Part shown: piece by piece, positions 10,084 through 22,560 of the stretch
How the letters are laid out: every line of letters begins with the position of its first letter
How positions within the stretch are numbered: the first letter of the stretch is position 1
Assembly: GCA_963576475.1 (NCBI GenBank)
Contig: OY754964.1
Coordinates: forward strand, 5,942,149-6,006,148
Source of the DNA: Molanna angustata
Lineage: Eukaryota; Arthropoda; Insecta; Trichoptera; Molannidae
Direction: 5' to 3'
Length of the DNA stretch: 64,000 bases
Translations under genes and position numbers: made by a program
Notes under the pieces: generated by a model
Told to the model about the DNA's origin: nothing
The model's database searches: none
What the model saw: only the letters and a program-made list of their open reading frames with translations

Positions 10084-10500
10084 TATTGTTTCTCGGGCAA
10101 CTAACAGGTACTATGTCAAATATTAATTTAACACGCACCAAATAACATGTTTCCACATTTTAGAGACTACCAGTACTGCATACTGCCAGTGTCAAACACG
10201 TTATGTCAAACGCAGTTCTTTTAAATTCAAATACAGAACATGTTAAAGAAAAGTTCTGGTTAGTTGGAAGAAATTGTTCTGGTTCTGAATTGAAAAGAAG
10301 TTCTGGTTAATTGGAGTTGGAGCCCGCCATTTTACAATATGTTTATATTATGTATAGAAACATGAATAAATAAATAAATAATTTTATAAATAATCTATTT
10401 TACACTTTTCAGTATGTGAAAATAAAAATTTGTACCCCTTGTTGAATGAATACATGATGCTTTTATCATAGATCGGGTCTAATCAAACTTAAAAATTTAG
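9970..10500 (+). repeat. Interspersed repeat R1, copy 1
   Basis: It shares segments with 20870-21250 and 23070-23560, in the same order: an AAGCAAACTGCG block, TGCCAGTGTCAAAC, an AGAACATGTTAAAGAAA block, and TTGATGAATACATGATG. This copy is interrupted by a SINE tail (10084-10170). No coding capacity is visible and the family is unknown. Confidence 0.5.
10084..10170 (-). repeat. SINE family A, 3' part
   Basis: On the minus strand this is the tail of the tRNA-derived SINE seen complete at 51653: TTAGTTGCCCGAGAAACAAT, the GTGTTAAATTAATATTTGAC block and the GTCTC region. The tRNA head is missing. Confidence 0.65.
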
Positions 10501-11036
10501 AATTGTGTAAATACGGCGAAAAGTATATATTTGTTAAGAGAAACCTTGGCGTTCGGATATCTCTGCTTATCTCAAATAGAGAAGACGACGTGATGGTGTT
10601 CATACTTGGTTATATATTTAAATATTTTTATTACTTTGCTGAAAACCCTTTTACGTTGTACGAGTACGAGTTGCGAAGGCCATCACCTCTTGAACATGCC
10701 ACTGAATTTTTTGTTTTAGTAAAAAAAAATGGTTTCATTTAAATGTTACAAGCAATACGCTGACTTAATCAACGTATTTTTGCATTGCATAATACATACT
10801 TTGACATTTGTTTGATGTATAAACAATATTAATTGAAACATTTATGTCTTCGTATATTTGCTACATTAAAATAATAGAAATGTACCTTCAATATTTTATT
10901 TTGTTTTTCGTCTTGACCTTAATTGACTTTCTATGTCTTTCCATTAATTTATAACAACAACTTGAAAATGTATGTATTTCCTTATTTTTCAACATTTCCC
11001 AGAAATATATTAATTCAAAAAACGCCAATTAGTGAT
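10501..11036. other. Non-coding, AT-rich
   Basis: A 79-codon frame at 10503-10742 has no recognisable domain and is probably chance. Confidence 0.4.
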
Positions 11037-11400
11037 ACAATATCACTCCAAGAGCGCTATAACTTAGTTGTTAGCTCTGTGGCACAACGTAGTCTTAGTT
11101 AAGACAGTGTCAATGTTTTGAGCTCCACATGTTTATGTTAAGGAGCTATTTATTCATTTTTAAAAGATCGTTTACACTAGTATTATCTGCTCCATTTCTG
11201 GATGAAAACTGCACAAAACAGGACGACGTGGAGTGAAATGGAGGAGGCCTCCGTTCAGTAGTGGATGGGAAAAGATTGAAGAAGACTTCTTTTAACGAAT
11301 TGGTAATCTGTAATCCAGGCGATTTCAATGTAAGATGTCTTTCCTGATGGAACATTATTTTAACACAGTTTTCGAATGTAGTATTGAGCTATAGTCATGT
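11037..11400 (-). mobile_element. CR1/L2-like LINE 3' fragment
   Basis: The sequence aligns by eye to the 3' end of the LINE at 56255-56570: CCAAGAGCGCTATAACTTAG against CCAAGGGCGCTCTCACTTAG, then GTTTACACTA, and ACAGTTTTCGAATGTAGT against ACAGTTCTTGAATGTAAT. Frames are broken by indels, so this is an old dead copy. Confidence 0.65.
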
Positions 11401-11984
11401 ATATGGATAAATAATAATAAACCATTACCTTGGTACTTTTGCCGTTGGTTCATAATCATTCTTCGTTAATCTTGATATTAACGGAAGACGTCTGAAATCA
11501 ATTTCGAGATGAAACGCCAGATATAGTCTTATATACAAGTGAACGGTGGCGCATGAATATGAAATCGGAGCTAGAGAGAGAGAAGACAGACGGAAGTTTG
11601 CTTCTTCCCTTCTCCATGTTCTCCCTTATTAACCCCCCCTCCCCCCCCCTTCCATTATTAATGTCGAGCCTCCGAGATCTGGCTGTCGCTCCGTGTACCG
11701 CCAGTTTTGACGCTGTCAAAATACTTAATCGTGTATTCCGAATGAACGACGGTGTCTTTTTCTGCTGGAAGTGGCATAATACATCCATCGCCGTTCCTAC
11801 ATATGTATAAACCTTATTGGGCCGATGGGTATAAAAGCACAATACTATCATACTGGGGTCTCAGCGATACCCATGTACATATAATGATTTAATTAAATTA
11901 GTGTTTTAGATTTTCTTATATTATATTGACATATAATAGAATTTAATTCAAAATCAGAATTCTGTTTTTTCTCAGTGTACTTTA
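11401..11984. other. Non-coding with polypyrimidine stretch
   Basis: A C-rich run (11633-11650) lies in otherwise ordinary DNA. Opposing short frames at 11498-11851 show no domain. Confidence 0.35.
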
Positions 11985-12640
11985 CAAATCATCACGCCAA
12001 ATACGTGAAAATAAAACACATGTGCACTCGAGAACACTCCAGTGAACACTAAACTGAAAGCTATCATACGAATTTTGAAAGTTACTAAAATATCCAAAAA
12101 ATAACAATATTAATGAACAAATATACCAAAGTATTTTTCCACAAAATTCGATTACAATAATAAAACGTTTTTGCCGAGGTAAGTCGGCATTATCAAGGTC
12201 TTAAATTAAACATTTTTAGACCTTGTTCCACTCTGTTGACACAAAAACTTTAGAACCAAAAAAATACTTTCTAACGATTACAATGCGTGATTCCTCAGAA
12301 ATTCAATAGATAACTAGTGTATTCTAAATTTTCATAATTCAGTAGTCTGGGGTGAATTGTGTGGGTACTGTGTACCCCTTACGCGAAAAACAAGGAAATA
12401 AAACACGTGCACAAGAGAACGCTCCAATGGACACTAAACTGAGAATGATCTTACGAATTTAGGAAGTTACTAAAATTACCATAAAAATGACATCTTAACA
12501 ACGTTAACAAATATAATGACCGGTTGCACAGAGATTCATTAGATAATTAATGTATATATGGGTACAATATTTCAATAATTCAGTTTTCTGGGATGAACTA
12601 TGTAGGTACTAGGTATACAGGTACCCCTTATGGCAAGTAA
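11985..12640 (+). repeat. Diverged tandem duplication
   Basis: Two blocks repeat: AAATAAAACACATGTGCAC with CACTAAACTGA (12010-12060) recurs at 12397-12440, and GATAACTAGTGTA with AATTCAGTAGTCTGGG (12310-12355) recurs at 12543-12600. This is an ancient duplication of a unit of roughly 260-390 bp. No coding sense is visible. Confidence 0.5.
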
Positions 12641-13078
12641 AAGTTAACTTTACCTTTCTGTTCCTATTATTATTCTCACCCGGTTCTTGTTAATGTTTCT
12701 CGACTTTGATACTCGCTACGTGTTTTTTTTTCCTTTCATTCTTTCCGTCTCCTCCCCTTCCTGGATTTCTGGTTTCGGGATACATTTGACGCAGCATTAA
12801 TTTTTATTGTCGACAGTAAAATGAGTTTAGGACGGGTGCAGGTGGATGGTATGCTGTCAAAATGAGCCGGTTTGATGTAGTAGCTAACGTTGGTGGATTT
12901 GTTTGGTAATCAAGTAGGTTCCATGTGAAATGACCAATATTGTGGACACATGCCATATCATAATGTGGTCAACTAAACCACTAGATATGACAAATTATAT
13001 ATTTTACATTTTATATTTTCTTCGGAAAAACATTACAAAGTATGTAATATTTAAATTGAATATTTTTTAAAAGTTGGA
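12641..13078. other. Non-coding stretch
   Basis: I see nothing that I can assign. Confidence 0.35.
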
Positions 13079-13280
13079 TTTTTTTCCCTGTCGGGAGTTA
13101 ATAATATTTTTGTGACAATTTTCTTTTTAATATCTCAATAGAGACGAAGTTGGAATATTAAGGGAGAACCGGGAAATCAAGGTACCTACAGGGCTTACGA
13201 CCTGTCTTTGGCTGGTTTACGTGATCACTTTATACGCTTGCGTAATGTTCACCAATTATTCCTTTTTATTGACTTCCCTA
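13079..13280 (+). repeat. Foldback-family arm, partial
   Basis: This matches the left arm of the foldback element at 35404: CTCAATAGAGACGAAGTTGG, GAGAACCGGGAAATCAAGG, ACAGGGCTTACGACCTGTC and GTGATCACTTTA. It is preceded by TTTTTCCCTGTCGGGAGT, which also occurs (inverted) just outside the arm at 36042-36061. Confidence 0.7.
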
Positions 13281-14069
13281 AGATCAAAAATTGTAATCTT
13301 TAAATGAAATACACATTTACTGAGAGGTCTGAAACATAAAAATTATATATTACCTTCAGTATTTTGTAACGAAATAGAGAAGATTTCTACCTACTTCTAA
13401 CTGAATATTTATATTTCTATTGTCCATTAGGTGTATATACGCTTTCTCAGCATTTTATCCCTGTCCATTGGGCTGTCATGCACCGTCTCATTATTTACTA
13501 TCACTAAGACATAGCATCTACCACTTGCTTATTCCAGACGCGCCTTTATTATTCGAAACCTTTCAGTTTGTACGGCCTTAGACACTTAGTAGTATCCAGG
13601 GAGGAGTAGTGTCCGAACTTTCGTTGTCGGATCGAATCCAGCCCAGATCCTAGGGATCGATAGACCGTAGCTTGTTCCTTTACGAACGTTTAATGTTCGA
13701 AGTTCATTACCAGTTACGCCGCTTGCATAACTTAGCCCTTAATTATTTTAGGGCACTTCTTCGCCCATTAAAGACATCGTTCTTTCGGCCGTTCAAAAAG
13801 TGTCAACGAAGTAAATTTGTTTGATAAGAAATTAACGATTCAGTGTAGCTAGCATTGTGGAAACGTAGCCAAATATTTATTTCACTTGCTAGAAGATCAA
13901 GATACCAAAGCGCAGATGGAAAGAACAGGTGAGGCAAGATATGCTAAGTGACGGGAGTTACTCTGGAGGATGCGCAGAACCAATGACAGTTGAAACGGAA
14001 GATGCAAAAAGCAGACCACACCATGATATCCTCTCAAACATAAGATTTCTTACTTTCAAGCGATAAGAT
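13281..14069. other. Non-coding stretch
   Basis: No gene recognised. Parts around 13500-13800 are less AT-rich and may be a degraded retroelement, but I cannot assign it. Confidence 0.3.
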
Positions 14070-14420
14070 CTACTTTTATATTACTTAATACAACAACCCC
14101 CCTCACCTTACTGCGAATGCGGCCTAGATGAGGAGTCTGAGAACCATGTTTTCTTTTCCTGCCCAATAAGAGATGCATTTGACATTTATCGAGCATTGGA
14201 TAATGTCCGATGCTCCATGAAGGAAAAATTCCAATTACCATTATCAATGCATTACCTTCTATCTTTAGGATCAACGGAAATTTATAAAGTGCTTCATAAG
14301 TTCATACAGAAAAATATAGTTATACTGTAATCCCCCACATTATCTAATTATTTTTCACACTCACTATTGACTGCATAATATACACATTGATCAACGTCTT
14401 TGGCACAAATAGTCCTGTAT
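14070..14420 (+). mobile_element. LINE 3' end with Cys/His motif
   Basis: The plus-strand translation contains CECGLDEESENHVFFSCP, the C-terminal CxC...H...C pattern following RT in jockey/I-type LINEs. Then comes a run to a stop near 14328 and a 3' UTR ending GGACTGGCTGCC before a short A run (14441-14450). The element is heavily 5' truncated. Confidence 0.6.
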
Positions 14421-14549
14421 AGGGACTGGCTGCCTTACTAAAAAAAAAATAATGCAACAACTTTTTAACCCTGTAGATGTCATGATTTTCCTGTTTCCTT
14501 CAAAACCTCATTCTGCGTTTGTGTTATTATTTTATATACATACAATTAT

Positions 14550-14746
14550 TGTTGCACCCTGCGCAAGTGGCGAGTTCACTGCCGTATGGCAATTTCTTCC
14601 AACTAACCAGTGTTTCCAGCCCGGAGAAGCAATATTTGCGTGAGAAATGAATTTAAATAAATTTCTCTTTTGCTGGGAATCGAACCCAGGAAGCCCGCAC
14701 AGAAACTGAACGGCTTACCAACTGCCACGGCGGTCGTCATGACCTG
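14550..14746 (-). repeat. SINE family B, near full length
   Basis: On the minus strand it has a tRNA-like head with a B box (GGGTTCGATTCCCA, about 14680) and a CCGTGGCAGTTGGTAAGCC A-box region, then the ATTTCTCACGCAAATATTGC body, then the tail TTAGTTGGAAGAAATTGCC. The closest relative is at 51889-52079. Confidence 0.75.
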
Positions 14747-15979
14747 TGGACAAACGTAATTGGTCTGGTGTTTGTTTATTTAATAGTTTTTTTTTTATAT
14801 TTTACAAGACTGTATTTGTCCCTTAAATAAATGAAAAAAAATGCTTTTGTGTTTACAAAAAGACGCACTCTAGAATACTGTAGATAAAAGCCATTCTTAT
14901 TTTTCATTTGTCGTTACTAGTTTATTTTCTTTGAAGAACGACTTTTGGTATGAAACTTCTCACCCTGACGCAAACCAATCCTAGGATTGTGACCATGAAA
15001 ATGAAGGTTGGCGCAAGATAGTGACGAGTTTGGTGTGATGGCCACCAACCTCCCTTAGGAGCTGCATAAGAGGAAGAAGATCAATTAAGAAGATTCTTGA
15101 AATATTTTGTAAGTTAAATGTACGTACAATATTAATTTTCGTGTTGGACCTACTTAAGCCACACTTATTGTAGATATAGGTACTGTAACTTTCTATAGTC
15201 ACTTCTGTTCGGAGCAATGCAATAAATTATTTTATCATGCTCGTTTGGAACTGTACCAACTATTTCATTCAATTATCCACATCTCAAGAGAGTCAAGATT
15301 TGTCCTCTTATTCTGTTTGGTTATTACCAATTCCTCTTGTTTCATTTATTTTTGCCTACTTAAATAAACAACCAACTAGCTGATCTTGTATTAATTGGAT
15401 TGTTTTCTTATTAACAAATCATTTTGCTTGTTAAATGCATAAATGTAATACGATTAATAATTGGATTTTTTCTCAATGTTTATGGCACTAATGTCGTTGA
15501 ATTCCATTTAGTGTTTTATAAATTTTTATTATACCCATTTATGTATCTTCACTTGTCTATGCTGGAATTTTGCATTTGATTTTTAATTAGCTTCCCGACC
15601 AATTAGATCTCTGAAACATTCAGAATTTGCGTATTACCGATGACACGTTTATACTGTTTCCAGCTTGATTCATAATTTGATGTTTTTATAAAATTCAATA
15701 ATTTTGTGATTCTGAAATTCAATTGTGACTGCTATACATGCTGCATTATATTCAGGCGTTATTTATATCTACATTAGATGTTTTCATAAACTGCACTCGT
15801 TATTTATTTTAACGTGAAGAAAAATTTAAAAAGAGTGTCCTCGTTCAGTAATATTCATTTTATAAAAACTTTTTGTTAGAATTTAGTTAAAAAAAAACAT
15901 GGATACGGTTATACCTTTATGACATAGGTACATCGAGAAAGGACGGAAAATATTTTTTCTACGATATACCCATTACTCA
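14747..15979. other. AT-rich non-coding stretch
   Basis: Nothing recognisable. A 78-codon frame at 14981-15217 has no domain. Confidence 0.4.
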
Positions 15980-16165
15980 TCTTCTTCGCCCTAGCCTTTG
16001 TCCCATTTACTTGAGGTCGCCTCTCCTAATCCTCATCCTCCATTTCGTTATGTCCTCCGCGTCCTCCGAACGAAGTCTTCCCTCCTAGAGATCTCTGGTT
16101 ATTGTGGACTTCCAAGTGGTCAATGACCTACCTGGTCTTCTGGGCCCCATATCTATATCCATCGT
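15980..16165 (-). mobile_element. LINE C-terminal fragment, RTE-like
   Basis: The minus-strand translation reads roughly RRPGRSLTTWKSTITRDL, then RLRSEDAEDITKWRMRIRRGD. It resembles the GRP...RW...DL segment at the end of RTE-like LINEs, with an in-frame stop. Low-copy remnant. Confidence 0.45.
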
Positions 16166-18420
16166 TCTTTTTATCGTATTACCCATCACTCATGTAATAT
16201 AAAAAGTGTAATAATTTGATGGAGACGACGATAAACATATTTTTAAGGGGAAAAATAAGTCTTATCGTGTACAAAATTAACGTTTGCCATTAATTATGTG
16301 AAGGTTCCTTGCGGCGCAAACACATTGCGCTAAGTTTTTAAAATTATTTCTGTTTCCCATGCAAGAGTATGTTCATTTTCCTGTTGGCAATGTGATTATG
16401 AGATGGATACCTGAAACTACTGTATAACGGGGCATTTAAAATATTTTTGTTAATAATAATATCAACAAAATGTATACAGGAAAATGTATACAGGAATACG
16501 TTACAATACCTAGGGTCTTTCAATTATTGTTTTATGCTAACTTTTGAATTATACTTTTCTCTACAAAGTCCTTAGATTGGACCATTTTCATATTTAGGGA
16601 TCGGCATTTCTCGAGAGCCTCGCTCACTCCTGGCCAAAGTTTCCTTTAAACTTTGCCTTCTGGGAAAACAAAACTGAAGCAAGTGGAAAATCTCATTTAG
16701 AAGTGTGTGGACCGTCTTACCTTACATACCCTTAACAACGGGGTGTCAAAAATACAACTTACACTGTAAGTAAGTAACCGAATATGTGAATTTGTTATTG
16801 TTAACGTTTATAACCTACCTTATTATGGTTACTGGAATTCCCATATTTACTAAAAGTTACTTGTTTTAGAGTATATGCCTATATTATATTTAAACCTACA
16901 TATATATCATTCTCTATTTCATACTGAAATACACATAAATTTAAATATAATTCTTTATATAAAATTGCAAATTAGAAGCATGCCTTATCACTCGTCACTA
17001 TGTAGGTACCCCAAAGGTATGTAGAGTTATAGTTACCTCCAAACATCTTAAATATTTTCAGTCTGGGGGGGGGGACGGTTTGCGCGTACAATTGATCGAA
17101 CCAATCGAGCGAAAAACTGAAATAATATGTCTTCTGCACAACCACGTGATTTTTCTACATAGGAGTTATGAATTCAAAAATTTCAAGGGTACTTTTATGC
17201 TGTTGTCCATGTACATATTTTTTGTCTTGCGCTTATAATCCCCTGTTTTTACACCTTTTTTAACATAAGTTTGATAAATAAAGGTATACTTTTAACCGTG
17301 TATTTATACTGTACAAATCGACAAGTCTACACCAAATTGGAGATTTTATCAAATACCCTTGTACTTTTTCACCTTCAATAATCATTCAACTGTTATACAT
17401 AGATTTGTATTTCCCTTTACTGTACGTAATCTAGTTCGCATTATGAGTATCATAACAACGGTTCGTAAGTACCTACGGTGTACAAGTTTCGATTGAGAAG
17501 TTTATTTTTCGACTTAACGTAAACCCCAGTCCATGACTTTTCCTACGGTTGGCAAATTCATGACATTTTTCTCTCTTACTTTTTTGTTAAATGCGGTAGT
17601 TCCATAGTAGCTATATGAATGTAATTGTGCCCGCGTGTGCATTTCAGTTTAGATAAGCTCTTAATGTACCAGCCCGTATCCTTTATTCGCCATAAAATTT
17701 GGCACCCACACCGGTGGGCACACATTTATGACCCGCGATTGTGAACTGGTGGGGCTGGCCCTACTCAGGTCATTGCATATGACTATGTTTCTCAAAGATA
17801 GTTCTGTAGATTGGGGGATGAAGAGAACAAACGTTTTCCAACATTCTTTATTTGGAGACTGCGAAAATCCTCTCAATGTTTTTTAAGGGGGACGATAATT
17901 CACTATAACCACCACCTTCCGCTCGTCATACGGTGGACTGAGACGTATAATTTTTTTATTCGTCTATTCAATATAGACATTCAGCAGTTTTCAATCTGTC
18001 GATTGATGCGGCTTCCAAACTGTAGAATTCCATAATAATTATGATAAATATGAACACATATTATATTCTACAAACAATTTATTCGATTTCCGACGACCGT
18101 TTCGGCTTATAAGGCCATAATCTACTGGTGTTGAGTATACAGTTTACATTATTTTTATACAGAAATATACAATAGATAAATAGATAAGAACAAAATGCAT
18201 TTATATTATGTTGCTAATAGTGGGAAAATCTGGATACCTAATGATGTATTAGGAAAGAGACAAGTAATGGGGTGCTTGTGTGAATGAGGGAGAAGGAAGA
18301 TAAACAATTACATGTATGTAAATAGGAACAGGGTTGTCTACTTAAATTTATTATTACAATTTATTGAATTTTTTGTAATAAAATATTGAAATTCAAAATA
18401 ATTTAACAAACTCATTTCAT
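16166..18420. other. AT-rich non-coding stretch
   Basis: No gene recognised. A G run lies at 17066-17074. The overlapping opposed frames at 17661-18035 are without domains. Confidence 0.4.
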
Positions 18421-18424
18421 GAAA

Positions 18425-18540
18425 ATGCTCGAAATTTTTCCATACAAAATATGAATACTTTGTGGAGTGATTTGGTAGTGGGAAGTGTGGCGTTGGTCAT
18501 ATCCCACTCGTTTTATATAAATTGTTGTATTTTGTGCTAT
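18425..18540 (+). repeat. Interspersed repeat, GGAGTGA...GGTCATATCCCA family
   Basis: CATACAAAATATGAATACTT, TGTGGAGTGATTTGGTAGTG and TTGGTCATATCCCACTC match 29650-29735 and the degenerate array at 26680-27480. This is an old repeat with no coding content. Confidence 0.5.
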
Positions 18541-19189
18541 ACTTTCTTGTATCATCCATCATGTAGGTAACTACCTATTTTCCTGATTCTTACTTCTATA
18601 ATTATGTAGAAGGCAGTTCATTCTTTATTATGTAAGTGAAAAGGGTACCTACATAATTTTGAAGTTCATGGATATTTCATATGAAACATTTAAAGTTGGA
18701 AAGCTTTGATTTAAAATATGATAATAACCAAATAAATGCTCTGTTACACCCTCCGACACATATATTCACTTTCGGTAAGTATGTAGTTGTAAGGTAATAT
18801 TAGTAGGAGGTATGCATGGACTGGACCTCATCTGGATGTGAACCGTGGAATATGGTCACTTTATAACAATATCTAATATTGACGTGTGTGATAATGGGGA
18901 GAGTGCTTTCGGAAGATAATATATAGAGATACATTCAGACTTCAGACCTGTTCTGGTTTGGTTCCAGAGAAAAAAACTACAATAACAGTTATCGGAGAAA
19001 TATATGATGGACATTATATGGTCTAATGTTGCGATCGGGCAGTTTAGAAGCTTAAAAAAAGAAATATGTATTCGACTTTATGGCCGATGAATAAAAATAA
19101 ATATTATTATATTTATCATTATTTGTATCTTCGAATGCGTTGATCGTTATTGATAACTTACCATTTGTATTGTATAGAACTTCGTGACC
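18541..19189. other. Non-coding stretch
   Basis: Nothing assigned. Confidence 0.3.
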
Positions 19190-19394
19190 GTCCTACGTGG
19201 CTCAGTTGGTTATACATCTGACTACAGAGCGAAGGATTCCGGGTTCGATTCCCGGTGAAGACGCAGTTTTAATTGTATTTTCAATATGGATCTGTAAGAC
19301 AATAAATATTATGTCTCCAAAATTTAACAACTTGCTATTGGGTGCGTGTCAAATTAATATTTCACACTAGTATTTCCCCGTTAATTGCCCGAGA
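19190..19394 (+). repeat. SINE family A, full length, diverged
   Basis: The tRNA-like head has an A box (GTGGCTCAGTTGG, about 19197) and a B box (GGGTTCGATTCCCGG, 19241-19255), then the family body TTTTAATTGTATTTTCAATA and tail GTTAATTGCCCGAG. It is an RNA polymerase III SINE, not a functional tRNA. Confidence 0.8.
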
Positions 19395-19559
19395 AAAATT
19401 ACAAAATAAACCTTCAAAAATATTTTATGTTGAAAATTTTCAATACTTTGTGGATGTATATAAAATTTTTTATAAAAAGTATTGGCATAAAATATGTATG
19501 GCTGGCCGCCATGGCATGTAAGCAAACCATTTGGCTCAAATTAAATGCTTTATTTCCTA

Positions 19560-19655
19560 CTCAGAAAACACTGGTTAGTTGGAATAAACTGCCATTTGGC
19601 AATAAAATCATCTGCACAGGATGTAAGGAAGTTTTTATTATAATCAAACGAGTGC
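19560..19655 (+). repeat. SINE family B tail
   Basis: CACTGGTTAGTTGGAATAAA then CTGCCATTTGGCAATAAAAT, matching the tail at 52009-52050. The head is absent. Confidence 0.6.
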
Positions 19656-19724
19656 TAAGTGAATGCAGTAAAGTCAAAAGTGATGGATTTTGAAAAATTT
19701 AACACTTCAACAGTGTATCATTTA

Positions 19725-19985
19725 AATATGTTTCTACGTGGTGGAAAACACGGACATTGGCCTCCCCCTGAGACCTCCACAGCTCCCTATCCTGGGAAGA
19801 CAGCTTCCATCCACCTCCAAGCACTCGTCTAATATCATCAGACCAACTTGTTTGAAGCCTTCCAACACTGACATTGCCCGTTCTAGGTCGCCATTCTAGC
19901 ATTTTCTTAATCCATCTGGAGGCTGTGGTTCGGGTGCCATGCCCTGCCCAGCTCCACTTCTGCTTGGCAACCTTTTAGCCCCTCT
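19725..19985 (-). mobile_element. LINE C-terminal fragment, RTE-like
   Basis: The minus-strand translation gives AKQKWSWAGHGTRT, then KMLEWRPRTGNVSVGR, SWSDDIRRV and SQDRELWRS. This is the W-GH...WRPR...GRP...RW.DD segment known from RTE-like LINE C-termini. The two halves are in one frame across 19699-19985. No RT palm is present. Confidence 0.7.
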
Positions 19986-20110
19986 CTTCAGGTTTATCTT
20001 GGGTCGGGCCTCCTTGTACCTATGCGTCAGTATCTTCTGTCCTGGGTTCTCACAACGGGAACACTCTAAGCCACCAGCTCCTTCTCGATACTGGAACATC
20101 ATATTGCTGT

Positions 20111-20854
20111 GGGTCTGCCTCTAACCCTAGGTCAAGCTGGGATGTTCAGCGCTTTGTTTATCGAATAATCTTCATCTCTACCTGTTATATAATATCAACA
20201 ATTTCCATAGTTCATTTTATTGGTCAAAAGTATTATGTGTGAGCTAACCCAAATAATAACCAAATTTACGACTACCTTTCGTACATACATATATTTTCTC
20301 GTGTCTTGGTATTAATATTGGTGTTGTTATTTCTAGACCAATTATCGGTCTATCTAGAATCTAGATCTAGACACTCTCGTTTGCATCAATTTCATACAAT
20401 CCCCATCCATGCCAAGATCTCGCCTGATTAATATCGTTTGCAGAGTGATATCTGCCTACACCCGTGTACATTCAACATTGCGTCGTGTGATCTCAGCAGA
20501 CGTCGCGCGATCCTACAATCACCATACGAAACACAGTGCGATTTGTCAACAAACGACAATCCAGTTAGTTTAGCAAAATGATAACTCACTCCGCGGCGGT
20601 AATTGATCGGGCGAACGACGGATTTATTAATCGATAATAATCTTCTAATAAATCTTTCGCAATTTTCATTCGCGAGATTAAGGGGTAGAGAATTGACAAA
20701 GCAATTTATATGAAAATAATATTCCACTCTGTTTCATTTACTTCTGAATCCTTGTATTATTATCATTATTTGTATATCGACCGATAATTCTTTACTCTGA
20801 AGATGACGCTCGAAGCGCGCAATAATCTATATTTTTTCGTTTCACTTATTGAAA
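20111..20854. other. Non-coding stretch
   Basis: No recognisable feature. The minus-strand 99-codon frame at 20428-20727 lacks a domain. Confidence 0.35.
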
Positions 20855-20869
20855 TACGCGAAGCGAAAA

Positions 20870-21250
20870 CTTCTGACCTCTTTTTAAGCAAACTATGCAC
20901 TGAGGAGTTTGGGATTTGGCATAGTTCAAATTCATATGGAGAAGGAGAACAGTGTTATAAATACATTAAATTAAATAAAAGAAAATTTCACCGCAAACTA
21001 TTGATTGTTTAATTTCATGCTTCCAATGTCAAATGCAGTTATTTTAAATTGAAATACAGAACATTTTAAAGAAAGATACATAATCAACTGTGAAACAATA
21101 TAAATGGAAGGTACTAAAACAATAAATTGCACTTTGCAATATGTGTAAAGAAAATTTTTACTCGTTGATGAATAAATAGTGATGTTTTTTTATCATATAT
21201 CAGGTACAATAACTTTTAAAAATTAAAAAAATATGAATTACGGACCTCAC
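20870..21250 (+). repeat. Interspersed repeat R1, copy 2
   Basis: It shares TTTTTAAGCAAACTATGCAC, the AATGTCAAATGCAGTT block, ACATTTTAAAGAAAGATACA and TTGATGAATAAATAGTGATG with copies at 9970 and 23070. Confidence 0.5.
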
Positions 21251-21296
21251 CGCGATCACTAATAATTATATATTCAAGGATACCCTCTAAATTTGT

Positions 21297-21495
21297 CGGC
21301 CTTCGTGGCACAGTTGGTTGGGTATCTGACTGCTGAACCAAAGGTCCCGAGTTCATTTCCCGGTGGATACACTGTTTTAATTGTGTTTTCAGTCTGGATC
21401 TGTGAGACGATTAATATCGTAAGTCTCCAGAATGTGGCAACTTGTTATTGGGTGCCTGTTGAATAGATATTTGACATAGTACCTGTTAGTTGACT
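21297..21495 (+). repeat. SINE family A, full length
   Basis: CTTCGTGGCACAGTTGGTTG forms the A-box region and GAGTTCATTTCCCGG a mutated B box. The body GTCTGGATCTGTGAGACGAT and the tail ACCTGTTAGTTG follow. Confidence 0.8.
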
Positions 21496-21499
21496 GCCT

Positions 21500-22081
21500 A
21501 ATGCGCACTTTTCAGCCATGTTTATTTATGTCATGTCGCCTAACCTAACAATGCTATTGAACTGCACTAATATTCTTTGGTTTTTATTTTCAACATAACG
21601 CAACACGTGTAAATTATCCATTTCCATGTTTTCAGCTTAACTAAAATGTCCGCAACTGCTGTGAAAATATCTGGTACGCTTCTTCCAATTAGGTGTGAAC
21701 TAAAATTAGTAACATATTACCAGTTGATTCGACTAAAATGTGGTTACTTATTTGGAGAATGAAAGTTCCTTAATAGGAATCTTCCTTTTTCAACGTAATA
21801 CATAGAATATCAACTTGGATTAAGTGGAATAAGAACACACTTATTTTAGCAGGGACGTTTTTAAAAAGTTAAAAACGTTCTGATAGAATTTACCGTAATA
21901 TCAGTATCAGCTAAGTAAATGAAGAAACGCCAATGTAACTAATTAAATTTGTGTGCCTGTGTGGCCTTGAGTAATTATTTAATTGTGTATTTACTACTGG
22001 ACTGGTTCAATAATTCAAAATGTTTTTTGGTTATTGTAATATTTTTAAAATGTACCTTTTTCTAATCTAATGCCAATCAAT
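21500..22081. other. Non-coding stretch
   Basis: Nothing assigned. Confidence 0.3.
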
Positions 22082-22123
22082 ACGAGCATAGTTGTTCAAA
22101 TCAATATGAACAACTATGCTCGT
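22082..22123. repeat. Perfect 17-bp stem hairpin
   Basis: ACGAGCATAGTTGTTCA (22082-22098) and its exact complement (22107-22123) are separated by 8 bases and followed by TTTTT. It is too short for a typical insect pre-miRNA. Confidence 0.6.
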
Positions 22124-22129
22124 TTTTAA

Positions 22130-22560
22130 GATTGTGAACATCTATTGTACACATAATATGATGTAAAGAACTCAGGGATTGTATGGCGTTGTGCGGACTA
22201 ACGTGTTTTCCTTTATGGCCTTCTTTTTTTTCATACCCTTATTGTTATAAACTGTCTTTAAGTTTGATTTTTGTTTAATATGTTCTGTTGCTACTTTTGA
22301 ATAGGCATTCGTTGATTTTTTTTTTCTCTAATGCACTTATTTATGTATATATTTTTAATGTTGTTCTAATTTTGTTATTGTATGCTATTTATATTTGGAA
22401 TGCTATTTTTGTGTATGTTTTGTTAGTTGGCATTCACTATTAAAAGTATCATTATCTCAAAATCCTTTAGCCCCGGCACAGGTTTTTTACCTAGTGGGGC
22501 ATTGCAGTTAAGAATATTATTTGTCAATTATATATTTTTATGAATAAAATGAAATGAAAT
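22130..22560 (+). repeat. Possible LINE 3' UTR
   Basis: T-rich sequence ends with CCCCGGCACAGGTTTTTTAC, CTAGTGGGGCATTGCAG and then GAATAAAATGAAATGAAAT, which looks like a retroelement 3' end with a poly(A) signal. No coding part remains. Confidence 0.3.

Noticed and set aside
19197..19262. Genuine tRNA gene
   Set aside because: The head is followed by a SINE body shared among many copies and its acceptor ends do not pair well; SINE is the better call.
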